Source: Chionis minor (Eukaryota > Chordata > Aves > Charadriiformes > Chionididae). Taken from it: a stretch of 64,000 nucleotides of DNA. A program made the position numbers and the translations under genes. The first letter of the stretch is position 1. Every line of letters begins with the position of its first letter. Of the stretch, positions 12,901 to 24,436 are shown piece by piece. The notes beneath the pieces were generated by a model that was not told the origin of the DNA, did no database searches, and worked only from the letters and a program-made list of their open reading frames with translations. The stretch covers positions 682,001 through 746,000 of the forward strand of contig VZSF01012080.1 in assembly GCA_013398295.1 (NCBI GenBank), given 5' to 3'.

Positions 12901-14544
12901 TATTTCTGAGTTTGAGAAAAGATTAAACTCATGTGTTTAGGTAAGCATGTAGTTTAATGAGGAGCTTTGCATTTATAATGATTTCATACTTGCGGTATGG
13001 AGTCAGGTTTTCTGGCGGTTACAATGGCTAGTTCCAGAGGTACACAAATACTTTGCAATTGTGTGTTGTGGCTGTGTTATAAGGTGAAGGAAAACAGAGT
13101 CCAGGCTGTAAAACAAATGCATAATAACATAAACTCTAGTGTTACAAAAAAGTAAAAATGAAAAGGAAAAAGAAAAAAGAAGAAACCCGAAATACATCCA
13201 GAGAGAACATGTTGTGTGTCTTCCCTGGGAAAACAAAATTCTTCTTAATGGTAATTCCCAGATATTCAGCTGATGTGAATTAGCATAGCTACACCCATGT
13301 CTGAATAAGCAGCTGGCTCCCAATCTGATACTGCTGCCTCCGAGAACTGGTGAGGTAAAGGGAAGAAATGAGATCTGCAGTTTTGGAGGAAAAAAGCCCT
13401 TTCGTGACATAGTTAAGAGGTACTGTCAGTATTGTGAATGCATACTAGAGGCTGCTTTTACCCTGATGAAGAACTACAACACTTGAAATCATCGTAAACT
13501 AGTGTTTATTCTTTACAATACAATCATAAGCTGACATATACAATTTGCAATATTTCTTATCTTCTGTCATTAACCCATTTTCTAGACTGCAGAATGTGAG
13601 GAATCCTCGGATTTTGCTGCATGAAAAGATGGAGTGCTGCTTCAAGTTATGCTCTTAGTTGTTCCTAGTATCAAAGGGAAGCAACTTTAAGAAAATGCAA
13701 TTTTGAAAATCCAGTCCTTAATAATAAGATTTTACTGTACTAATTTATGTAAACAGAAGAGGAGGAGGGAGTACAATTTGTTTATTTGTCTTCAATTTAA
13801 TAGCCTTTTGAACCCTGACTTTCACCTCCAGACAAATTAATTTCTTTCTGACTAAAATGGTTGCTGTCTTTTGAGTTGATTATTGACAGACTGAAGACTT
13901 AAGTACAAGTGAACAAAATGAGCTAATCCATTTAACAAAATTCATACCTCTTTGCTGTGTTTAAGTCCTGTATAATAACCCTGCTGTGTTTATTGTAATT
14001 TTGTGCTGTGTTTTGATTCTCAACTACTCCTGCACCACCTGCTGCTGCTTCTGGAAAGCAATGTTCCTGGCTTATCATTTCACAAGTAGTAGCTGCCCAA
14101 GGGAAATGGTTAGATCAAATCAGGTCTACTGGTTGTCCTCTGCTTCTAGTATTCTTTCCTTTGTTTCCCCACAAGTGACACACAAATCTTCAGTTGTTGT
14201 CTCTTCGTGTGTGTGTTCCTTAATCTCGTAGCCTGTTAGTATTATTTACATTGCTGTAAAACTTCACAGTATTTTGTATTCCTGAGTGAATGTAATTCAA
14301 AATCTCTGCAACTCTTGCCTTGGGCACAAGTCGCTACCTTCTCTAAGAATTGAACTTTCCTCTCAGACCTAAGCATGTATTTTATTAGATATATTTTATT
14401 TGATTTTACTTGAATGAAGACGTGGATAATTCAGTCTTGACTGAGAATATGGAAAATAGAAAATCCACATTAATTCTAATAAACGCTATTGAACAAAAAA
14501 CACTATTGAACAAAGAAGTCCTAAGAAATTGGGGTATAATAAAA

Positions 14545-15650
14545 AGCCTTCTGGGTCAAGTCTATAGTAGTAGTCTGTCTAGACCACTGTCTTCAACAAT
14601 GTGAGTGGGGAGATGCTGTTTAGGGAGAACAGGTAAGCCTGGCCAATTTCTGTAGTCTGCTCCCCTAATACTTTTGCAGCATCCACAACTGTTGCATTAC
14701 AGTTATAAGGGGGTGGCACCTTGCCTAGTCCTTATACTATCCATTTATGTATCTATTGTCCATGAGCTTATCCTTTTCTGAACATGGTGGTACTACAATG
14801 TGGTAGCAAGTTCCAAAAGTTCACTACCTGCATTTTAAAGTACTTTCTAGCTGCTTTAAACCAGCCCCTCTTACGAGTTTCATCAGTTATCCTCAATTCT
14901 AGTGTTGTTGGATTTGGTGAATAATAGTTCTGTGTTTGTCTTATCTTACATTTTATTACCCAGAAGAGTCTACTGTCATCTGCTGACCTGGAGATTTAAC
15001 TTAACACTCCTTTGTCTTTGGCAAAAATACCAAATAATCGTGCAAATAAAACTAAAAAAAATAAAAATGATCTAGCAATCCTACTTTTCCTGCCACAAAA
15101 TGCATTACCTCCCTGATTCTGTAAACCTTGAACATGTCTTCCTGCAGTTCTCAGTCAATAGATCGAAGAATGTCAGCCTCTCTAGTCCCTTCTCACAAAG
15201 CACCTGCACCAAACAATCAATTTACTTGTTCATTTCTGTGCCTTACTTAATTCTGCTTGGACCTTAAGACGTGTTCTTATGCTCTAAGGCCAGAACTTCT
15301 CTAAGTACTCAAGGTGTGGGCACATTAAATTTTAACGAGTGGCACAATGTCATACTCTGTCCTTTTCTTAATACCTTTTCTGATGCGGCCAGCATTTTTT
15401 TGGATTTTGCCGTTGTCATTATTCCTGTGATCTAGAACTGCCAGCAATAACTAAAACCTTTGTTTGCATTATTTGTAACTGCCAGTATGCACAGGCAGGA
15501 TTTAGGTAATTCTTCCCTTGTGTATTACTTTACATTTCTGTACACTAAAGCTCATCTTTCACCTTTCTGGCCCATTTTTTTAGCTTCTTATAGAATTTGT
15601 TGCTGGTGGTGGTGTTGTAGGTGGTTTGAGTTATCTTTCTGATATTTACT
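14545..15650 (-). mobile_element. Ancient CR1-type LINE, reverse transcriptase end and 3' UTR, minus orientation
   Basis: Read on + this matches the antisense of the old CR1 type that I know from turtle, crocodile and bird genomes. The order runs from the 3' end (CTGGGTCAAGTCTATAG near 14550, then GACCACTGTCTTC) to the body: TACTTTCTAGCTG near 14840, CTCAAGGTGTGGGCACATTA near 15308, and TGTATTACTTTACATTTCTG near 15521. It is heavily diverged, with many stops and indels and no open frame. It was probably inserted before modern birds arose. The 3' octamer tail is not clearly preserved. The endonuclease and most of the polymerase do not follow at higher coordinates as they should. Confidence 0.8.
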
Positions 15651-15779
15651 GTTATTGTGCTGATTATTTCCCTCTTGACCTTTTCAGAGGCACAATAAAT
15701 GATAGCTGTTTCTTCCCTGTGACTTGCATCAGACTGAACAGGGTACTTTTCTGTATGTCAGCTTTCTTCCCACTCCTAA

Positions 15780-16330
15780 TTTAAATACTTTTCTATGACC
15801 TTTTTAGTTTTCAGTGCCAGCAGCCTGGCTCCATTATTGTTCAAGTGTAGCCTGGCAGTTCCATCCAGGTTTCTCTCATTTTGAAAGGTTCCCTGGCTCC
15901 TACTTTGCCAAAATTCTTCCTCTTTACACCATACTCTCATCCACATAGTGAGACTGTAAATCTCTACCTACATCTCAGGTTTTATATATGAACCTGGCAG
16001 TTTTCCATCAAGATCCTGGACTTCAGTCTCCTGCCCCTGCAGGCATGAATCAACCACCAGAGCATCATTACTGCACTTTTCTACATCACTGATAGCAACA
16101 TGAAGTATCCCTACTGAGTCCTCCCCTGCACTTTTCAGCTCTCATGACATATTAGAAGACCTATGTAACCTTTACATCTAGCAGATAAATTAATCTGTGT
16201 CATCTCAGATGTCACAGACTTAATCACCTTTGTGTCTAATAGTTAAATCTTGCCACTGGTAGCACCTCCCTTTCTCTTTCCATCTTTGAAGTTCCTCCCT
16301 GTGGTGGGAGTGTTCTTGGAGCATCCTGCA
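15780..16330 (-). pseudogene. CR1 ORF1 (esterase-like) remnant, minus orientation
   Basis: On + the landmarks are CCAGCAGCCTGGCTCCATTA (15818), ACACCATACTCTCATCCACA (15926), and the CATCACTGATAGCAACATGA stretch (16085). Antisense, the second landmark region translates as WMRVWCKEEEF, matching the W-x-R-x-W-C-R-E-E-G-F wording of the SGNH/esterase-like domain in CR1 ORF1. The position expected for the domain's GTND motif is eroded. The frame is broken repeatedly. It has the same orientation as the adjoining reverse transcriptase remnant. Either one element lost its middle (ORF2 endonuclease and most of the polymerase), or two old insertions lie side by side. Confidence 0.7.
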
Positions 16331-16880
16331 AGAGGGCAAAAGAATTTCAGCATCAGGGCAGGTCTCAACCAACGTGTTAGATCCCTTTTTCTCAGCTAGG
16401 TGTCCTACTTTGTGGAGACTCCTGTACTCGGTGGCAAGAACTTTTTTCCACTGCTGCTGTGGAAGATAAATGGTTCTACAATATCCCTTTAGACCTCAGT
16501 TATTGACACTTCAGATTTTCTTAACTGCTCCAGGGAGGTAGAATAGTAAAAGAGGTGGTGTCAAGTAGTCATGGTTGTGGTGGTCGGTCTTTATATGATC
16601 TGCTTGCAGTACATTAATAAAAATTTACCAGTGGACTGATGAAATTGTGTGACCACTACTTAATATTGACAAACTGGGAAATGAGGGAGAGGATGGAAAC
16701 TGACACAGAGTGATCTATTTTCCTTGAGAAATGGACATCAGTTGAATTACCACTGAATATGAAGACTACAGCATCACATTCATATTTAAGACTACCTAAT
16801 ACTTGTAACTGACTTTTATGCTCTATCAGTTACTGGTACCTAGTTTAACCTCATTGGTGAGGTTGGGATTCATCTGTTCA

Positions 16881-17010
16881 AATATACCTTTCTGTGTCTG
16901 TGCTAGTCAACCTCAAATTCTTTGATGGTTTGTTGAAGGAAATGGGAATTTCTGTGACTTCTCATTTCATTGAAATGCCTAAAGCATCCTAGAAGTATTT
17001 AGTTCTCATA
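16881..17010 (+). repeat. Unclassified dispersed repeat, copy A
   Basis: The segment aligns by eye along its length with 17851-17972 about 970 bp downstream. Shared landmarks are the CTGT-TGTG-TAGTCA block, GGTTTGTTGA-GGAAATGG, TTCTGT-AC-T-TCAT and AGAAGTAT-TAGTTCTC. It is clearly diverged, with several small indels. It does not look like CR1 or LTR sequence. Confidence 0.65.
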
Positions 17011-17308
17011 GTCAGTTAGCAGGAAAGTCTAGACAACCAGCTCAAGCTTAGTTGTTGCAGATATTTAAGGTTAAATCAGACGAGTGGACAAATGCCCGGT
17101 GAATATGGAAAAGGGAAATGGGTTTAGAATGCACTGCTCCATGCCTTGTTTGGGTAGCAGATGTATTTTTATTTGATTAACGGATGCATAATATTTATCT
17201 CCTCTGAATTTCCTGAAGAAATTCAAACCCTGTTTATAAAGATAATCTTAGGGGTAGACATTAGTCCCCAATCCTTTACTTTTTCCTTTAGTAGTCTTTA
17301 ATGAGCTT

Positions 17309-17387
17309 TGGGTTTGTTTGTTTGTTTTGGGGGGTTTGTTTGTTTTGGTTTTCTTGGTTTTGTTTTGGGTTTGGGTTTTATTTTTTT
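17309..17387 (+). repeat. GT-rich simple sequence
   Basis: This is a low-complexity run of GTTT, GGTTT and GGGTTT units with a GGGGGG block near 17330. It is probably a degenerating microsatellite. Confidence 0.85.
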
Positions 17388-17850
17388 ACTTTTTACTTGA
17401 TCTCAAGGAATGAATAACAGCCTTCCACTGTTAATAAATTACGCTTTAGCAAATGAAGCTCATAGTTTCTTTTTTCTGAGGTTTTTCTAGAACTGTACAG
17501 CTCAACTTTCTTCAGTTTTACAAATTTTAACATGACCTAGATGATTACCAAATTAAACAATTTAATTTAATAATTTACCTGTCAGAGCTCCTTGCCTTTT
17601 CTACGTTTGCTTGTTTTACTTAGGAGAGTGTCATCTTTAGAAAAGCTTTAGAAAGCTCTCATTAGCAATGCCAAGGGAAAAAAGTTTAAAAGCCTAAAAT
17701 CTGTTCTCTTTCACGGCCAAATGAATGCATCAGTGGAACATCCAAGTCTTTAAAAACATAAGTCTTTTAGCATAGCTTACCTTTTTGACACTGAATCACT
17801 TTCTTTTCTGGAAATTGTCTTTTTGTTGCTTATATATGTCCACCTATTTA

Positions 17851-17972
17851 AATAGACCCTTCTCTGTTTGTGGTAGTCAGTCTTGATTCCTTTTAAGGTT
17901 TGTTGAGGAAAATGGGTACTTCTGTCACTTTTCATCTTGGAGTCTACAGTGTCATAGAAGTATGTAGTTCTC
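17851..17972 (+). repeat. Unclassified dispersed repeat, copy B
   Basis: This is the partner of copy A at 16881-17010, in the same orientation. It could be an ancient local duplication or two members of an undescribed repeat family. The flanks beyond the aligned part no longer match well by eye. Confidence 0.65.
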
Positions 17973-18369
17973 TTCATTGGTTTCATTGGTTAGGATGGTA
18001 TGACTTATGTATGTGAATGAAAACATAGAAGTTAACCTCTTATTACAGCTGTATAAATATTTTCCAGGATGCTACATTTTATTAATAAAATTCTAAGTTG
18101 AAGGTTACATTTTAAAACAAAATTATATATAATCAACACTGTGTATAATACAGTTTGAAGAACATTTATATAGTAGAAATTTAGAATATAATGGTAATGG
18201 AAGGATAATAGGACACTGTTGGAAGTGATACACAGGAACATTTTCCCTGCCAAAATCTTTCATTAATTTGCTGTAAGACACATGATACAATCTTTCTACG
18301 TCATTTGACCTTAGTTTATCCTCAGCTTGAGCATTATGTCAGGTTCTTGGTACTCAAAAAATGATACAG

Positions 18370-18870
18370 ACTATTTGGAAGGAACCAGAAAAGATAGCAA
18401 GAATGATAAGGACTTTGGGAAAAAAATTGTGAAAAGAAATGTTGAAACCATTGTCCTTGTTTCATCAGCAGAAAAAAAGTGGCTGGGAGAATAAATAGTA
18501 ACAGTCCTCAACTATCCAAATAAGGACTGTAGCAAAAGAAAAAGAATTCTTTTCTATGTCTGTTGCAGATGGAAGTGTTAATTAATTTAAAACCGCCAGA
18601 TTTAATATAATGCCATCCTTTATCTAAATTTGAAATAAACAAAAATCCCCCAAAACAAAAAACCAAAATCAACACCAAACAAAACAACCTGCCTCCCCTA
18701 CCCCTCCAACACCTTAGGTTTTAGAAGGATAAAAAAGAATCCTAACAACCGAACAGTTACATTCTGGAATAGTTTATCCAAGAGGGTTCGAAACCTCCTG
18801 CCATTGGAAATTCTAAAATCAGGTTAAACAACATCTGGTAAGAATGCTTGATGTGAGGTTCTTGAATATG
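18370..18870 (+). mobile_element. Old CR1 LINE fragment, + orientation (end of reverse transcriptase ORF)
   Basis: The sequence follows the CR1 ORF2 end in order: GATAGCAAGAATGATAAG (about 18394), GTGGCTGGGAGAATAAATAG (18480), TTCTTTTCTATGTCTGTTGC (18547), CATTCTGGAATAGTTTATCC (18761) and AAAATCAGGTTAAACAACAT (18815). It is interrupted by an A/C-rich simple sequence at 18633-18712. No open frame remains. Divergence suggests an old copy. It ends near the purine-rich tract that follows. Confidence 0.8.
18633..18712 (+). repeat. A/C-rich low-complexity tract inside the old CR1
   Basis: The tract is almost purely A and C, in CAAAA, CCAAAA and CCCCT blocks. It interrupts the CR1 alignment between the sense-strand landmarks at 18547 and 18761. 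Confidence 0.8.
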
Positions 18871-18902
18871 CACGTGGGGACATGGTGGTGTGTGGAGAGT
18901 TA

Positions 18903-18948
18903 GCAAGGGGGGAGCGAGCAAGGAAGAGAGGGAGAAAGAGGGAGAGGG
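18903..18948 (+). repeat. Purine-rich (GA) tract
   Basis: The stretch is nearly all G and A, in GGAAGAGAGGGAGAAAGAGG style. It is a mirror-like homopurine tract and could in principle form triplex DNA. Confidence 0.75.
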
Positions 18949-21380
18949 CTGGAGTGTGAGGCTGCAACTGGGAAGACTGAGATCCCTGGCAAGGCTGCTA
19001 CCAGCACGCAAGGCAAACCTTCATCTGCTCTGTTAGTCCAAGCTCAAAGGGATGCTAGTGGGGCAACTGCAGAGCAAGCCAGATAGTGCCTGGAGAATAA
19101 AGGAGTAGCTGAGAAGCACTGTGCTACAAATGTGAGAAATACAAGAGCTACAATGGGAAAATTATGAAGGGAGCTTATGTATATATGTCTGGTACTGAAA
19201 GGGGCATGCTCTTTAATGGCAGTGTTTTTGACTGACATTTGGATAAACTTGTTTAAATTTATCGCTGAATATGACAGTAATGGCAGCATGAATAGAAAAG
19301 CAAGACTAATAACAAAGTTCATGAACAAATTACGGGATAACATTTTAAAATTCTAAAAGAAATCACTGAGAATAGTATAGCAGCTGTATTAGTGAAATAC
19401 ATTAATTCAACAAGTACATTATTTGTTGTATGCAGTTTGTGTAAGCCTCGTTGGTAGAGGTGCTTTTTTTCATTAATGAAGCAACACATGAAATGGCAGC
19501 GTTAGAAGTGAGAAACAGGCTACTCTTGTGTATAATGCCACACAGTGTAACATAGGTCCTCCAAGCTTATCTGAGCTGTCATAAGGAATGCATAGAATAT
19601 TTATTGTGAATAAGCTTTTCAACCATTCGCAGTATGAGTGATGTCACTTTACAGTGGGGTTTTTTGAAGACTTGCAAAATTCCAAGTTTGTTACTGCATA
19701 GACTCTGAAGCCCATCTACCTAGTGTTACACACCTCACTATTTTGATATTAGCAGTAAAGGCAGGATATGAGGGGAAAGCTAAGATCGTTTATGTCTCCA
19801 TAGACTGCATTTTTATTTCAGTTCTACAGTATGGCTGCATAAATATTTGTATAGATGGCTTCTAAGAAAAATCAGTTTATTCTATAAATAGGCATTTTAA
19901 AACTAGTTCATAAATCTATGTTTCAGCTTACTCAGTAATGCTTTGTGTTCACTATAATAACAGAATGGCATAAAATAATTCCTCAGGGAGGAAAAAAGAA
20001 AGATCCATCAAGTAGTCTTTCACCATGAGATTGTCAATTTGCCGATTATCTACTAGAGAGAAGACCTTCATTAGCAAAAAGAATACAACCAGTAAGCCAT
20101 ACTGTCCTTTTCACCTAATCTAAGATGTATGTATTTGCCATTAATAACATCATAAAAGCAAAGAAGAACGTGGTATTTTAATATCTGTGTTGTTGCTCCT
20201 TTACATCGAAGGAGAGTGTTTAGATTCAGATTTATTGCTTGATTTTTCAAGTGGACATCCCTGTGTGTAAAGAATTCATTCCTGGCCATGAATGTGTCAA
20301 GTAGTCAGTTCTTAAAAAGACTGAGCCTCAACTGACTTGGAAGAGTATTTTATTAAGATAAAGTTTATCACTGTGTAACTCCATATCTTATCCTAGCTTA
20401 GAAAATTAAAGGAAAAAAAAAAAAAAAGAAAACAAAACCAAAAAAACCTGAAGGGCATTAGTTCTCTGTAAACAAGAAGATCAACACAGTACCGCGCTTG
20501 CCTACCCAAGAAACAGCCTGACATAAATGTGACTTGCACGCTATTTGTACTAAGAATAGAATTACTGGCAACTGTTGATGTGGGTGGCATCCACTTCATA
20601 GTTAAGCAATCAATCACATAGACTTTTCATATGCCTTCTTTTGCATACCTGCAGATGTTCACATAGAAAACACAAAAGAATAAAGAATTTTAATCCTATT
20701 ATAGTTTTTCACGGGTACCATTTCACACTTCCATGCTTAGATAAAGGTTTATTGAGGGTAATTCTTAAAAGCATCAAAAGGAAGAAAAAAAAAGTATGTT
20801 GAGGCTTTTGTGTATATATGTATGTAAAGAACAGATACAGTGGCTCTAAACAGAATGCAATGTAATTAGAGGATTTGCATGCGAAAGTGATTGCTGCTAA
20901 AGTGAATGAACAGAACTTGTGTATAAATCGAAATGCATTATTTGTTTTACTGCGTCTTTCAGAATAACGAACATCATTTTTGACAGAATTTAAAAATCCA
21001 ACAAAAAGTCGTAGCAGTATTTCCCTCCTCCCTGTTTCACTGCAGCAAAACCCCTTTATATAAATATTCACTACTGCAGAGAAACCAAATGTACCCTTGG
21101 AGCTGGGGAATACTGTGTGTCATTCAGAAGCATCCTTTTCTGGCAGACACCTGAAGTTGTATCCAGGGTTTTTTAGCTAGGAGGATGGTTACAGTCATAT
21201 GGGACCTCTGGGATAGAAGGAAGGAGAAAGAAGGGGGAATTAAAGACTTTCATAAACCACTGCTTATTTTTGAAGTGAGCCAAAAATGGCCCACTTGCGC
21301 TTCCTTTGGATACTGTCCTTTTTTTTTTCCCCTGTGACATTTTTTAAGACTATCTAATATTGCCAACATTTTTAATTTGT
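18949..21380. other. Intron sequence with nothing recognised
   Basis: This is AT-rich sequence with an A-run near 20410-20426. I could not assign any gene or repeat family. Confidence 0.5.
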
Positions 21381-21525
21381 GTTTTGGCTCTGACGATATT
21401 CCATTACTGGGATAGTAATGTACCATCTGCACAGGGGGAAACTACACCAAATGCACAAATAATATATTCAAAATGAAGATTATACAAAGGCTCCTGAAAT
21501 CCACTGTCCTTTCTGTGTTTTTCTG
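21381..21525 (+). repeat. Unclassified dispersed repeat, copy C
   Basis: It aligns by eye with 28563-28715 in the same orientation. Shared landmarks are TTTTGGCTCTG, the AT-TTC--TTA-TG-GG block, CTG-ACAGG-GGAA, ATT--ATTCAA, and a TCC-T-C-GTGTTTT stretch near the end. It is diverged and not recognisable as CR1 or LTR. Confidence 0.6.
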
Positions 21526-24382
21526 TCTGCTAAATTTGTAGCCATTTGGATGCTGTGTATTTTTGAGCCATATCAGGATATTTAGATGTGAAATACCTTT
21601 GTTGTTTGTAGTACAGATAATGCAGGTGAGGTAGCTGTCCTTTTGAAAATAGTGAGTGAAAGGTAGACTGGTTTACTCCCTTATTCAAGAATGAAATTAT
21701 GCTTTGAATTTAAATACACAAAACATGAGTGGATCATACATTAAAGCTAGCCCCAAGTGGAGTATTTAGAGGCCCAAGGGGAGAAATGGATCTTAATTCT
21801 ATCCCAAGCGTTGACTATCAAAATAAGAATGAAGAAGTGGTATTTTTTTGGTTTTATTTAAGATAGTGTGAAGGTTGAAGGACATCAGCCATGAAACCTG
21901 TTGATGACAATCTCAAAATATATAGACTGACGTCAGGAATATGGCTTCTAGCAAGAAGGAAAAACATGGTCCCTGTTAGGAAGAAAGGAAGGCAAAGAAG
22001 TCAGTGCTCAGATTTCTTATTTCTCCTTCTGCACAACGTAAAGCTGGTCTGCACAGTGTAAGCGAGAAATGAGTGTCATAGATAAGTCATCACACAAGGA
22101 AAGTTTATGTAAAGCAGCTTTGCAGCATTTTATTTACATCAGCAAAGGTGCATTTGGTTCATGCAGTTTTCAGTCAAGGATCTTCTACTGAAAATTTCTG
22201 GCTTTAAACTTCAGTGTTCATTCAAGTTAGTGAATGATATCTTAGATCATTGGTCTGACTGAAATGGTGATTCAAAAAAAGGTATTCTTGATGATTGTCT
22301 CTACCTAGATTATGAAGAATTGCAGCTAAAAATGCACTGCTTGATTTTCATTCAGAAGCAGGTGAGAAACAGAACCTTCTGACAAAATTGAAAGATAAAT
22401 ACAAGTACCCTGGTGTTCAGAAAGAAGTTGTGTCTAAGTATTTGACACAAGCCTACAGTGAGAGACCACCCCTACAGCAGGAAAAGATACTATTTTTCCA
22501 AACTGACAGAGGAAAGGGAAGAGAGTATAATGTTAGAATGTGGTCTGGACTGTGAAACTTGGATATGCTGTCAGGTGAATTTTGGCAAAGTGTTATGAAG
22601 AGGGAATCGGACATCTAGTTAATGGTAAGATGATTGCTCACATTTGGGAAACCAAAACAGAGGTACTGAATACGGTGATGAAATATCCATGCAGTTTTGT
22701 TTACTTGAAAAGACTCTGTGTGGGTTGACTTTTTCTTTAAATCCATTTAGAGGCAAGGTCAGTTCCACTGTTTAAATTATATGAAGCACTAATGCATCTA
22801 AGGAAAGTTACTTTACATAGAAATTACATCTCAGTTAAATATTCCTTTTAAGTTCCTCAGCCAGAATTTGAATACACCTTGTTTTGTCCTGGCAAATCAT
22901 TCAGAATCTTCTTGAAAGGCTTGCAGTAGAAAAATGACCTGTTCTTGTACACTGTGAACATGTAGAGAAAGGGTCAATTTACCTACATTCTAATACTAAA
23001 TGGAAAAAGAAATTGCTTTTTGGAATATCTGGTGTAATTTGTTGCAGGCTGCCTATTATGGCAACACTTTCTGAAGACAGTAGAAAATATTAATTGATTT
23101 TGTAGTTCAGTGACACTAGGATAAGTGATTCAATCACACAGCTTGGCTTTCAGACTTGTTTTCATTTTTCTTCTTTTTGATTTGAAAGGTTTATATCAAA
23201 TATGTAGGAGGCACTTGATGGGAGAAGCATACCATGCAACACATAATTAGTATGATGAATGTATCAGCCGGTGTCTGCCTTCGGTTAACTTACTGGATTT
23301 TAGAGTAAGTGCATTAGTGCCCTAGGAGGAAAAGCAGAGCATAGATGAGAGAGAGAAGAGTAAATAAAAATGTTCTTCAGGGTAAAGGGTTAATTGGAAA
23401 CTAGCACTTAGGCATTATAAAATGAAAACCAGTTTGTTTTCTGAGCAGTGTTCATGTAAGCATTGTTTATCAAACAGTAGCTGATATCCCATATTGTCCA
23501 AATGACATATGTAATAATTCCTAAAAGATCCAGTATCTGTTTAAGATGTTATATACTCTGTAAAAAAATACCAAATTTTTCTCGCCCAGGGATTCAGTCC
23601 CAGCAACTTGTGGTCTAGTGGGGAATGAATAAAGTCACTACATCAGTATCTTTTCTCTTCTCTTCTTTTCTCTCACAAACATGCAGTTAGCTACACTGTA
23701 CCGAGGGCAGTTCTGCGACCTGATCCTTGGGGAAGCAGGGGTGGCTGATTTGTAGCTGGTTTTAAAGAACATCTTGTCTTGCTGTGTGTTGTGACATTTA
23801 GCCAATATGTATAGTCCCTTCATCTCTGCCCCTATATTGAAAGGAAAAAACCCCATGTTTTGTAGATATAGTTCTCATAAGAGGGATGGTGGGAAAAACT
23901 CACTAATTTCCTTGTTAGTGTTCCTCCAGATTCTAATAAATAATGTGGGGCAATCACTATTAAAAGAAAAAAGAAAAAAAAAATCCTGACAGTTCCTACC
24001 AACTGCACATATGTTAGCAAGGAAAGTTAAAATAAAGCCAAATGTTGCTGAAACTAGTCATTATATAATGGAATAATCAAGATAAGATGGCTTTGCAAGT
24101 CTGTTTCCTCCTACTTCAAACCTGTACATGGTTTAATTTCCACAGACTGTATTTAAGTTGAACAGAGAATAGTCTTTTTCTGCATTTGTAATGCACTTCA
24201 TGGCCAGTTTTGCAGTAAGCTTATGCAATCCTTGAAGTTTTATTTTGTTTCATTCATTTTAGGTGTAAATAGTTCTAGGTCTATGCAATTACACTGGATT
24301 TAATCCTGATATAGTCACTGAGAGGAGTATTGCACAAACTTTGCTTTTAATTCTGTCTTGGACCTCTGGCTTTAAAGTATAT
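21526..24382. other. Intron sequence with nothing recognised
   Basis: This stretch is AT-rich and has no exon-like frame with splice sites. A pyrimidine-rich patch at 23650-23675 and an A-run at 23965-23985 are the only low-complexity parts noted. Confidence 0.5.
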
Positions 24383-24436
24383 TTGTTGTCAGAGACAGAA
24401 TTGTTGTCAGAGACAGTATTGTTGTCAGAGACAGAT
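24383..24436 (+). repeat. 18-bp tandem repeat, three copies
   Basis: Three consecutive 18-base units share the core TTGTTGTCAGAGACAG and differ only in the last two bases (AA, TA, AT). The unit length is a multiple of three, so the open frame across it reads a six-residue repeat (LLSETE-like), but nothing else supports a gene here. Confidence 0.95.

Larger units (their letters stand above)
4324..14544. other. Intron sequence, mostly unrecognised
   Basis: This is a ten-kilobase AT-rich stretch without an identifiable gene. The only structured items seen are a T-run at 8281-8300, a G-quadruplex motif at 9564-9593 and an 18-bp tandem duplication at 9883-9917. A minus-strand open frame of 135 codons at 13003-13410 has no recognisable domain. 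Confidence 0.5.

Noticed and set aside
13003..13410. Minus-strand open frame of 135 codons
   Set aside because: It has no domain, is low-complexity and F/S/L-rich in the middle where it crosses A-rich DNA, and has no supporting signals. It is consistent with chance.
22300..22560. Stretch with exon-like codon feel near GAAAGATAAATACAAGTACC
   Set aside because: No open frame of useful length, no splice sites in phase, and no known protein wording.
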